DNA of 64,000 nt from Chaunax sp. Z400. Lineage: Eukaryota; Chordata; Actinopteri; Lophiiformes; Chaunacidae. Within the stretch, counting starts at the first letter, position 1, and each line of letters opens with the position of its first letter. Under the pieces are notes generated by a model. It saw only the letters and a program-made list of their open reading frames with translations. It searched no databases and was not told where the DNA came from. The stretch lies in contig CM075202.1 of the NCBI GenBank assembly GCA_037577475.1, positions 3,949,501 through 4,013,500 on the forward strand. Reading direction: 5' to 3'. Both the position numbers and the translations under genes were made by a program. Below are positions 39,995-51,425 of the stretch, in pieces.

Positions 39995-42900
39995 ACTCAT
40001 ATTTTATTCACTTTAAACAGATTTTTGCTGCCATTGGGGGGAAAAAAAGGAACTGAAGAATTTGCACGAGAAGCAACCACTGAGAGAAACTGAAATAACT
40101 TTCAGAAGTGGAAATGAAACATATCAAACTTAGAAACAATGAAATGTAACATTGGAAACAATTACAAATGAATCTAAAGTGATTCAAACTTTAAAGACTT
40201 CCTCTTTCCATTACAATTAAAGTGAATACTGTAATTTTAGCTTTTCTTTCTATTAATAGTGATGAATGGACCTGCTTTAAGGATGCTGCTAAAAAACTTA
40301 AATGAAAAATAAGTATGAAAATACATTTTTACTATATTACTCATATATTTTAATACATTTCCTGCAAAATCCGACATTTTTCACCATTGCATCAAGATAG
40401 CAATGCACCATCAATGCCTCTGAACACTCCTCACAACATGGTGCTGGGCATGAAAATGACAAGTGCATTGGTTTGAAACCTGCTAATGACACTTGCTCTG
40501 CACTCTGAGCCACTTTGTGTCAGGCGTAACTCTTGTATGTCTTTAAAATGTATTAATAACCTCTTAATTAGAATTTTCTGAGGAAAGAGAATTAACATTT
40601 TTCTTGTTTTGTTGGATAAATGACCTGATAGAACCCCAGACAGGCAGCATGAACTTCTTCTGTAAGTGTCTCATTACCATGTGTCAAATGCATCACTCAG
40701 TGGGACTCAAACTGCACCACGGACCCCAGGTTTAGACTCTATATCATTATCATCCATCAGAATTACAGGAGGGACAGCCAATCAAACGCTGTAGCCTCAG
40801 AGGACCTCGGGAGGTGGTGCAAATCAAGCTATATTCAACTTTTTAGAATGTTGGAAATTATTGCAAACGGCCTCTCGACACTCCATAAAGCTTTATAATG
40901 GAAATTAACTTGAAATAATGACTATAAAAAGAAAAGGTATTTCTAATCATCAATTTCTAGCATGTAGTCTAGACAGATTTTCAGTTCCATGACATCTACC
41001 CCCACTGTGATCCTCATTCCCATCAATTCTATCTAATTTACCAAAGAGCTGCTTTAATTTCAGTTTATTCTTCATCATTCCTGAAGAGGGCTTAGTGCCC
41101 TTGATTTTCTCATAAATATATCCCTGGTATTTTGTAAGTTATTGATCCGTTTCAAGCTACATCATTAACCAATATGTGACCTTTCTGGTTTAATGAGGGT
41201 CCTGCTGCCAATTGTTGATCTATGGGAAGGAAAGCTGGTGACAGGCGATAATCACTGATGAAATATTCACATAAAGAGACAAGAGTTACGTAATGACACA
41301 GCAGACATGTGACTGTGTTCATTAGAGTGGATGCTGATAATGCAGGGATGGACAGAGATGGAGAACAGTGGTGTGATGACAGGTCAGTGTTAAACTGCAC
41401 ATGAAACAAATGTGTCCTTAAAGCAGCAGAGGAGTGGATGATGACAGAAAATCAATCAGCAACTATTTCTGATTATCCATTCATCATTTAGAATTTTGCT
41501 TTTCTTCATATCATGTGATAAATGATGAGGCCTATGTTTTAGTTTTTGACTGTTGGTCAGACATTTTTCACAGTTTCCTGACATTTTTGAGACAAAATAA
41601 ATTAATAATAAACAGATTTATTGATAATGCCCTAATGTTAACATTTTATACGTAAACAATGGGCCATTTAAACTCTTCTTTTTTTGATTTGCAAACATCT
41701 GATAAATCATATATTTTGCCACCAAACCAGATATTGTGCTTCTAGCTGCATGTGTAACCTCTCAGATGAAGCAATCAATTCTGAAACTAGCCGATTTCAT
41801 GCATGCTGATTTCAGGTTTCACCCATGTAGAGTCAGTAGATAAAAAATAAATAATCCTCAGGTCAGAGGTGAAGACTCGTGAACCAGAACCTTCTCTCTC
41901 CTACTTTCCCACTTCTAGAAAACACCACAACATCCACATTCCACTACGTCTCTGTCCTCTCGCACTAAAGAGCAGCGCAGGTGTATCACACTCACCGGGG
42001 TGTCAAGGGTAATAAATAGATTCACCTCTAATTGGAGCGCTGTTTGGAATAATTATCCAATGACAGCAGGAGGAGTGTCAGAGTCACAGAGGCCGAGAAA
42101 ATGATGGGAAAAAGAAAGACTTTAATTGAATGTCAGCGGGAAGCTGCAGGCCGTGTTGAACCTCGTGTAATGAGATGTAGGCAGCTGAAGGGCACCCCTC
42201 CCAGGATGCTTTGCTGCTAGGGAGGAGGCAAGGGCGCAGACTGGGGGGGGTTTGGGATGGCTCCCGTCTCTGTGGCATTGCCTTAATGATGTCCTCGTAT
42301 CATGACGTAATGTGCTCTCCAGTCATGTTTAGTTAGCCTTATGCAGCCCAGGGCCTGCTAATGAGCACAAGAGCTAGCACGTGGAGCTAACAGACTAGCT
42401 GTTTGTTTGTGTAGGACTTACACTGTATGTGTGTGTAATGTTTGTTATGGAATTGGAGTTATTTCCTCCTGGGTGGTCTTAAACATCTATGTTCATTGCT
42501 ATTTCTACAGGCAGTATGGATTTTTTTCTTTTACCTCTGGGTTTTTCAGCTGCAGAAAGAAAGTCAACTGTGAACCCTTCTCTCTCCATCCATACTGTAG
42601 TCTGTCCACATCTCCTCAAAACACACTGGACAGAATTCAATGAAATTTCACACACATGTTTTGAATGAGTCCTGAAGGACTGCATCTCATAATTGGTTTA
42701 TTCAATTTTCTGTCAGTCAATTTGCTCACATTCACCTATAATTGGGGGTATGATCCATCCACATCAGCACAAATCAAGTTTTTCCAGTATCTGTGTCCTG
42801 GTTGTTGATACAAAATGCATCAGCGGGAGGATCGAAAATATTCCCAAACAAATCCACTGCTGCTTGTTAATAAAAAGTGTACATTCTGCCCTGTTTCTAA

Positions 42901-43139
42901 AGCTTGATAGGAGAAATCTGACAGTATTGAGGGATGAACTAATACGTGCATAATTGCTTCTCTTATTCATCTTAACTTGATTTTACCATTAGAGCATAAT
43001 AAAAAAAGGTTGGTTGAGGTTATAGATATTCACCTTTTCTCTTTGAATTTTTGATGTACACTGTAAAATTGACACAAAAAAGGCATCATCGCTATTTTCT
43101 GTAACAAATGGAATCTGTTTTTAATTATTTTTATATTGT

Positions 43140-43225
43140 TTAGATTTTTAAGTTTTACTGCGGGAAGCACTTCGCAACATTGTTTTTGAAAGGTGCTATA
43201 TCAATAAAAGTTATTATTATATATC
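43140..43225 (+). mobile_element. LINE 3' tail remnant (L2-like)
   Basis: 'gcgggaagcacttcgcaaca' then 'aaaggtgctatatcaataaa' and a (TTA)n end. This is the typical 3' terminus of fish L2 LINEs. Confidence 0.6.
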
Positions 43226-45411
43226 ATTATTATGTGGTTTGTCTTCCAAAGAGAATTTTTCAAAAGGCCGCATTTTTGATGACGGATTAATGGACGTATT
43301 GATCGAGCGGAGGCATGCAGCACTTTGGGTTGTGAAGGGAGGATTTATGCAGGCTCAGTCACGGTTGACTTGACCGACCTGGTTATTGAAGCCAGGGTTA
43401 TTTTTGGTTGGGCTCACGGTCTGGAACTTAAGATTGGCCAGGATCTGTCAGTTAATGATAGAACAGACGTCATCAGCTGTCCCAGGTTGTAGATATGTTT
43501 TAGGGAGGGATGTGAATAATCTCTGCAATGAAACATTGGAGGGTTAAAAAAACTGAATATATACTTTTTTGTCACTCAAAAACTGAAAATAAAAGCATTT
43601 ATTATTATTATTATTAGCATTTTTAAAAATTTAGTTAAAAAGTTACCTACAGCAAAACTATTAAAAAAATATTCACTAAAGAAAGCATTTGTTTTTTAAT
43701 TCAGCAATAATGAAGGAATAAAACATTTTACATCTCTTCATTGCATCCTTGCCAGTCTCCATCTCCCAGTGACGAACAGCACATCAGGGAACTACTGAAT
43801 GGAAACCAGTGACACGGAAGGTCATCAAATCTGGCCCCAGTTAGACTTTCACTTGCCATTTTGCCTCTCGGTGTCAAATCACCATCATCTCATGTTCGTC
43901 TTTCATCTCAAACACACGTCACATTCACTCCACACTCCCTTACGTTTGTAGCTCGACTGTGAGTCAATGCAAACATGTGATATTTTAACAAGGTTGGAAA
44001 GCTTCATGCGTGTTTATTTACTCTCAAGTTTGTCACAGAGCGGAGGGTCAAAGAGCAGACATTTGAGTTTTTCTGGGAGCCAACGTAACAGCTGGACTCT
44101 GTACAGATGTTTTGCAGCGACTCGAGTCCTGTTGAGAGCCTCACTGATTAATGGAGAAGTTCACTTTAAACACTGCAGCGAATGTGAGTGAATAATCCAG
44201 CTTTTTGGCCCCAGCTGCTCTGTTGAAGTAGCTCAGGGGTCACCAAAACAAGGCTGCTGTATTTCACATAGTCTGATGGGGACTGACATGATATCCTCCA
44301 AAAAGCAGGCATGTTTATGTGATAGCTTATTGAAAAGTGACACCCTGCTACGTTTTCCTTTTTACAGTATGTGCTTAAAAGTCGGTGTAGTGAGTGGGTG
44401 GGTGGAATCAGAAATATGTGATAGTGGTTGATGATTTGTAGTAAATAGGATAAAAGCGGCACAAGTGCTGTGATCCTTATTACAGAATTTTGAATACAGG
44501 ACTCAATGGTGGAATATAAAAACTTCAGTTCACTAAAATACTGCACTTTAGTAGTTTTGAGGTATTTAAACTTGAACTTAAACTTTTACTCCACCACATT
44601 TAGAGGACAGCTACTTTGCAGAATAATATTAAACTACTAAACTTATGAAATATGATGCATTATTGCATATTGCTGCAAAACTATTTATAAAGTCCTTAAA
44701 ATGATTTCTATCCTTATGGAACAGTCATTATAATGTAAATATGATACATAATAGTGGAATTAAACTGTATAATGAGCATAAGTTACTCAACTATTGTTAC
44801 ATATTCAAGGTACCTATTATTTACTCTCTTTTTTTCTAATCCACCACATCCCACAGGTAAATATTGTGCTTTTTACTCCACTACATTTGTGTGACGGCTT
44901 TTGTTATTAAGTTATTTTGTAATAACAGGGCTTCTGTAGTCTTTGAATAAATTACATAAACAGTATGGAGTCATTTTTGGTTGTTATTTTATGTTTAAAA
45001 CGCTGCAACTCTGTTTTGCTGTGAAGCTCTGGAAAAGTTTTGTGCACAAACAAACTTCCTCTGACTTTCCATCAACGTCGGGGTGAGGAGAAAATGACCG
45101 CATTTAAATTTTTGGGTGAGCTGTATCTTTATATAAAACATAGGAACAGTTGCTCCAAAGCTGCAGATAAAAAAAATATGTCACCTGGAAAGAAGTAAAA
45201 TGAATCCAGCACTCAGGGTTAAACTGGGATGTTTTACAGTGAGATGGGTGGGAGAGAGGAGAGGGGAGAGATAGTGGTGGGTGGGTGGATGGATGGATGG
45301 ATGGAGGGGGAGGACTCCTCTCGTGGGGAGGGAGGGATGGTGCTGAATGAACAGCTCCTCGTCTCATAAAGTAATCAGAGAGCCTCTCTGCTCCGTCAGA
45401 GCCGCACAGCC

Positions 45412-45471
45412 ATGAGCCAGCCGAGTTCGCCTTCCTCCAGACCCGCGCTGACTCTCCGCCAGTCCCCCTGA
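45412..45471 (+). other. Upstream open reading frame in kcnk3 5' leader
   Basis: ATG...TGA of 19 codons (MSQPSSPSSRPALTLRQSP) in the same frame as kcnk3, ending 9 nt before its ATG. It would be a uORF if the transcript starts upstream; its TGA also fixes the kcnk3 start. Confidence 0.55.
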
Positions 45472-45480
45472 CACATCACC

Positions 45481-45763
45481 ATGAAGAGGCAAAACGTGCG
45501 GACCCTCGCCCTCATCATCTGCACCTTCACCTACCTGATAGTCGGCGCTGCGATTTTCGACGCGCTGGAGTCCAAGAAGGAGACGACCCACAGGAGGGAG
45601 CTGGACCTGAGGAAAGCGGAGCTGCTCAACACGTTCAACTTGTCCGCGGAGGACTTTGACGAGCTGGAGAAGGTGGTGCTGCAGCTGAAGCCGCACAAAG
45701 CCGGGGTGCAGTGGAAATTCGCCGGCTCGTTTTACTTCGCCATCACTGTGATCACGACCATAG
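45481..45763 (+). CDS. kcnk3: Two-pore potassium channel TASK-1 (KCNK3), coding exon 1
   Basis: KCNK3 is an acid-sensitive background K+ channel of the plasma membrane, forming dimers of four-transmembrane, two-pore subunits. This exon encodes residues 1-94: MKRQNVRTLALII opens the first membrane helix (about 9-29), then the extracellular cap with N53 in NLS (the conserved glycosylation site), then PHKAGVQWKFAGSFYFAITV and ITTI of the first pore helix. It ends ATAG|GTAGGAG after one base of Gly95, the usual KCNK3/KCNK9 intron position. VVLQLKPHKAGVQW fits KCNK3 better than KCNK9 (EPHRAGVQW). An in-frame TGA 12 nt upstream fixes the start. Exon 2, with the rest of the channel, is outside the window. 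Fish have a and b copies; I cannot tell which. Confidence 0.93.
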
Positions 45764-46084
45764 GTAGGAGATCATCTCTGGAAACTTTCACTTCACTCAC
45801 AGAAGAAGTTGATGTATCGGATTATGGGTCGGTTTCTGTTTTATTCGATCCACGACTGTTGGGGAAAGTTGGTCAGATATATAAGAATATTAAAATAAAA
45901 ACGTATTAAGAGATTTAAAAACGCACCGCTGCGTGTATTTTGTTCCCAAATAACTTTTAATGATTATGTCAATTTAATAAGTAAAATTAACAAACAAAAC
46001 AAAAAGACCAAAAATAAATAAATAAGAATAAAAAATAACAAATTCCTCAGGGGATTTTAATCAGTAATTAGTGATTGAGTGATT

Positions 46085-46625
46085 CCAGCAGTAATCCTCC
46101 TCCTCATGGACTGGCACATCCTTCTGATGATGTCATCCTATGGGATGGCGGCCCGCTCTTCAGTCAACAGGTTTCCAACAGGCTCTTCACTGGCCTGTCC
46201 AGAACAGTGAAGTCATTCTCATCCAGAAACTGGATGTCCTGTCAGAACAGCACCAGTGTGAGGTCATCGTGCTCCAATGTGCCCCAGATGTTATTGTTTT
46301 GGCATCTATAGACATATTATGGGGGCCAGTTGTCTCTGATGCAGTAGTGGTGCTGGTCAGACCCTGTTTCTGAGGTGCAGCAGGCGGATATGTTGATCCC
46401 TGCATGATTCTGGGTCATTTAACATGGTCGATCAGGCTGATCTGTCATTCCTCTGGCTGTACATAAATCTGGTGTGGACTCACTATTGTGGAATGGCGAG
46501 CATTCACTACCCTGGCAACTCGTCTGGAGAACTGCCCCGCCTCCAGCATGCCAGTGGCACGTTCCCAGTCATGTTGCCCCAGCCGTGGCGTCCTTCCAGA
46601 TGTCATTTTCTCCCCAATCTTCATG
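46085..46625 (-). mobile_element. Tc1/mariner-like transposase relic
   Basis: Minus-strand translation in shifting frames gives DQHIRLLHLRNR, TTTASETTGPHN, then text like the DEND/TVLD region, and LLTEERAAIP-stop-DDIIRRM. The last matches the 'EEW..IPQ..I..L..SM' C-terminus of Tc1-like transposases. A large middle part is missing, and stops are present. No terminal inverted repeats were found. Confidence 0.6.
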
Positions 46626-46849
46626 GCTTTTTATAGCAGTGGGTTAGTTTAACATAGAGGTGGTCATTTGGGATTAGTTGGATAGAAGCATTGTGGGTAT
46701 TTCTATGTATAAACTGTATTTTCAGACTCAAAACCACTCTAAAAAACTTAATGTAGCCAAACCTGGTATGAATCAGGAAACCTGCCCTACATATAAATAT
46801 CCAACCATTTCTAAATTATAGAAAAAATGTTTTCTCACATTGTTCCAAA

Positions 46850-46873
46850 TAATAATAATAATAATAATAATAA
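46850..46873. repeat. (AAT)n microsatellite
   Basis: About eight AAT units followed by AT-rich sequence. Confidence 0.88.
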
Positions 46874-49800
46874 ATATATAATTATAATTATAAAATAAAA
46901 ATACAATATATATATTTCATTATTTTAGTCATTTTATAGTTTAATTTTTATTGCTACTGATATATTCAAGCATATGTGATGGCAGTTGGTCAATGTGTAG
47001 GTTAAAATGTTTTATTAATCTATAACAATGCAGCTTGTTTTGTAACATCATATGTTTTGTGTGTAAAATCTGAATGAGCAGAGAAAGTAGTAACTATGGC
47101 TGCAAGATAAAGGAGGAATATGTCTATAAATATTTTCCTCTGAAATATTGTGGAGTGAAAGCATGAAAAAGTCCAACACTTGAGTAAATATACTCAGTTA
47201 CAGTCCATATATATTAGGTAAAGCTGCACATCTTCCTTTAATTACTTATTCACATGATTATTATGTGATTGTTATAGTGATGGTAAATGAGATTAAAAAT
47301 ACCATAAATTAAATAATCTTGCATAATTTGTATACAGAACATCACTGAAGTGAGTATTAATATCATCATGAGGTGATGGTGGCAGTTTAAAACTCCATTA
47401 CTGTGTATTTTTTCTTTTGAACTACACAGAAAGTTTTCATCATCCCAACTTTTATACTTCTTTTAATTGAACTTGCCTTAAAGCCAGATATTCAACAGTC
47501 AAGTGAAGGACCATTGAGGACAAACTTCTGTCCAAATATGAAATTCTGCTGCTCAAAACGAAGGTTTTCATGAGAAAAAGGTGCTTCCAGGAAAGTTATG
47601 AGACATTTATTTGCCTTTTTTCTTGTCTTCTTACTCATTGTTCCTGACTTTTAAAGGCTCCCAGCTCTTTATTCACTTTATGACACAGCCTTCAACATGA
47701 GGCTGTTTGCTCATCTCTTTGCAAAACATTCTGCTTGTAGCTCTAAACCTGCAATAGACAACTTGTTTGGCTTGAATGAGACGTCAGAAGAAAATGCTGA
47801 TTGCAAATATAATCATTATATAATAATAATACCATCTGTGGTTGGATTAGTTCCTTCTTAACATTTTTAGCATTTTATCTAATTCTGTCAGCCACCACTC
47901 ACGAAATCTGGCCATCCAATCAGACCGGTTGTCTGACCCCATTCTTTCTGTGTTCATATCTCTATCATAGAATAAATGAATGAATAAACTCACACTTTTG
48001 TCCTGTGTTGTTGGAGGTTGCTTCTCTGAGGACAACAGGAAGCGATCTGGTTGTGCCAACGGAAAAGCCAGGGCTCTGAAAGGGGTTGTCCATTTCCACT
48101 TTGAATTTTACATTTTGGAAAATGAGCATTGCTTTCCTTCTTAATATATATATATATCAGTTTTAAACCAAACGATGTAACGTTTGCCCAACCGTGACAG
48201 CTGAGGTCTAGAGAGGATAACAGCAGGACAATGGGACGTCGGATTTGCCTTAATTTCTCTTAAATGAGTTACTTTGATGACATCATCTTAATCTGTGACA
48301 GGTTAAAAAAAACACGCAACAGGAGCACAAATAGACAAAAGGCCATAAATTCAGGAATTGTACTTATTGTCAGTAAGGCAGCATCTGAAGTTTGGTAACA
48401 GGAGCCAACATGAGCTACAAAACATCATATTTAGAAAGATAAAGTCATATCAGATACATTTATTTACACGATAAACACTTTGAATTTGCTTTACTCAGAT
48501 CTGCCTCATGCAAAATTCATTAAAACCATCTACTTCACTGACCTAACCTCTCCCAACTCTCATTGGTGGAGGTAATGAGTTAGTAGTTTGTTTTATTGCT
48601 TATAAATTCAACATCTAACTTGTAAGAGGGAGATTATTTTATTGTTTTATTTCACACAGTCTTTCCATTCATCTGTTCAGAAGCCTCCCTTATCACCATG
48701 TCCTATCTGACTCTTCCTCTGGTTCTTAGTGACTGGGACAGTTGTCAGTCGTGACCTGTGACTTGTAACCCTATCAGATGCTGGCAGCTAATTGCACACT
48801 AACCCAACCCCGGGTGTCTGTAACTGCATTCTGTAATTGTGAGTCCGGAGGCTGCTGCAAACACAGTGATTGGGGTTTCAGCCTGCCATTAAGTATTAAT
48901 GACAACACCAGACCCTCTCAGTTCCATTGGCCTCCTGGCACACAACATGAACACTGTACATACTGTACTGTGGTCACAATGTCATGTGACTGGGACACAG
49001 TATGAGGCTGACACATCTAATTTCTCATGTGAAGCTAAATTTGAGTTAAAGCCGTCATGTATTTAATATTTATGATCATTTAGAGAGGTTAAATCTATTT
49101 CTATCACCAATCAAACAACAAAAAGAGACATGATCCTGTTACTTCCTGTCTCTTTTCAATTGTAATAATTTTAGAAGTGAGGATTCAGGACATTCAGAGC
49201 AAAAGCAGGCCCACCATAAGGATTAGAATGTTTTCACATCATCTCCAGCAGTTTGTATAAATACAGTCAAAGAGGTGAAGCTGACCACATTGTATGTAAC
49301 ACATAGCTGATTATAGGAGAACAAATAACATCCTGGAAAGCTATGAATAAATATACATTTGAATTCACATTTTCTAATGGAAAACGGCTAGCTATAGTGA
49401 TAAGATCTGGCTCCGGCATGCTCCAATAATTAAACATAAGTGAAGAAGGGATGGAGAAGCTGCAATCAGTAATCAGTCATCACTTTCCACGGAAGAAAGG
49501 GGAGGAGGAGGGCAGGGTGTCCATTTACTCGCCAACCGTGGTGGTGGGGGGGGGAGGCTGGAGGCATGTGAGGAACATCACAAGAGCGGGGGGGGGGAAA
49601 ATGAGCTTTGAGCAAGAGAGCGCTGTCAAGATGGTGGGAGCTCCTCTGAAATGGGTGTCATACGTCTCCCTCTGGGTACAAACACTGTCACCCACCTCCA
49701 GGGAGGAGCATCATATGGCTGCAGGACTCAGCGCCCAGGCTGCCGTTCAAGGTCACCCAGACCAAGCAAGCACTTTGGTACAGATAAGACATGGCTCCTT

Positions 49801-51287
49801 TTTGTGTTATCAGATGTATGACATCTGTATGACATGTGATAACACGTGAGTCCAGGACATGCGTTGTTCTCAGCAAGATGGCTTTTTTTTCTTCTTCTTT
49901 TTTTTTCTTCCTAACTACTGTTGACATATAGTAGTAGTCTAAGTGTGACATGCAATATGTCATCACGGTATGTTTATACAAGCTGAATTAATGGATCCCA
50001 AATTACACACAGACACACAACTGAACTGCATGTGTTGAGTCACAGTACGGTAACAGAGAGGGGTGGAGATATGGCACTGTGCAGATCCAGAGTCATTCAC
50101 ATGGATTTCATGTATGTGTGAAAGGAAAGTTTAGCTCATAGGACTTATTCCTTCATATAAACAGCTCTCCCTTTATCTCCTGACTGGGGGTTGGGGGCGT
50201 GGGTGTAATCATTTTATTGGGGTCATCAGGTGGGCACCCTGACCCCCTAACCCTAACCCTTCCTCTGCTGGTCACCCTGCAGCCCATATTTGGGTCCTTC
50301 CTTTTTAGCCACAGCCAGTTGCTGCTACGTTCAGCAGCCTCTGAAAACGAGGTACCGTTAGCTCAGGAACGTACAGCGACTTTTGTGAGGTGAATCATAA
50401 GACCTGATCTGGCTTGAGATTGCTTGTCATGATCTCTGCTGGATAGTCGAGCCTCCGGTCCAAGTCCACCTTCATCTTCCAGTCTCAGGCTTGTGATTCC
50501 CTCCTTGTAGTTGTAATCTTCAGGACTGTTCTTGCTGGTACAAAGGCGATGGAGAAGTATAATAATAATACTATTATGGAAAATCATGATTTTGTTGATA
50601 ACTCATAAACTGCTGATAATAAACACATGATTCCAAATGCTAGGAGTATGTTTCCAGGGTCAAGGACTTAGGTGATATTCATCATGGTGACATCACCACA
50701 GTGTGTGCTCTGCCCTGGGTGCAAATGTGCCCGGTTTTTTTCTTTCCGAGGCCTGAATGCTGATAGAAATGGCCAAAACTAGTTTTCATCAATCTCAGAG
50801 AGAGTAGAACTAAGCCCAGGCCATAATGATGGGGATTAACTGTGTATTGCTGAAGGTTTCTACTTGTGACATCTGTTTGCTCTATATCAGCAGAGAACAT
50901 CTAAAAGCCGCTGTAATGGTCGGATGCACAACAAACAGGGTAAACTGAGCCTTTTACAAAGACAAAAATGGATATAGACTGACGCACTGCTGTAATTCAT
51001 TTTCTGCAATTCTAAAGGCAAAACGTTTGCATTTCAGCCCTTGGTTGCATATCGTATATATCGTATATATTCTATAGTATGGCATGTTATGCTTTGTCTC
51101 TATATGTTGACTATGTCTTCATGATAAATTTAACTGACCAGAACCACATTCCCTCACTTCAACTGCTCAGTAGGTGCCGTGTGCAGATATTGCAGGAAAC
51201 AAATTATCCACTATTTCTGTTTTTGCGTGTTTTTTGCTTGTTGTTTTACTCATGTTGAGAGAGTCATTTGTATTTGCAGCAGTGAAC

Positions 51288-51425
51288 TTAAAGGGTCAGT
51301 TCACCCAAATGAAAAAATAAAGACATCTCAGTTATCTGGTGTCCGGTGTGTACTGTATGTGTCGTTATGTCCAGCTAATTGGTTTTAGCATTTTTGCCCA
51401 TGCTTTGGGTGAACTGACCCTTTAA
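51288..51425. mobile_element. 138-bp MITE with TTAA ends and perfect 22-bp inverted repeats
   Basis: The left end, TTAA then AGGGTCAGTTCACCCAAA, is exactly mirrored at 51404-51425. TTAA at both outer ends is the target duplication of piggyBac-type elements. There is no coding capacity. Confidence 0.85.

Larger units (their letters stand above)
36041..45411. other. Intergenic region between divergent enpp1 and kcnk3
   Basis: No gene recognised. It contains the dispersed repeats, microsatellites, a short perfect hairpin and a LINE tail listed separately. Stretches 39000-39900, 40000-43100 and 43230-45280 show nothing I can name. Confidence 0.5.

Noticed and set aside
49451..49849. 132-codon plus-strand frame
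   Set aside because: It has no recognisable domain, low-complexity G-runs, and lies in the kcnk3 intron without splice or family support.
50243..50264. Telomere-like CCCTAACCCTAACCC
   Set aside because: Only two to three units; too short to call an interstitial telomere.
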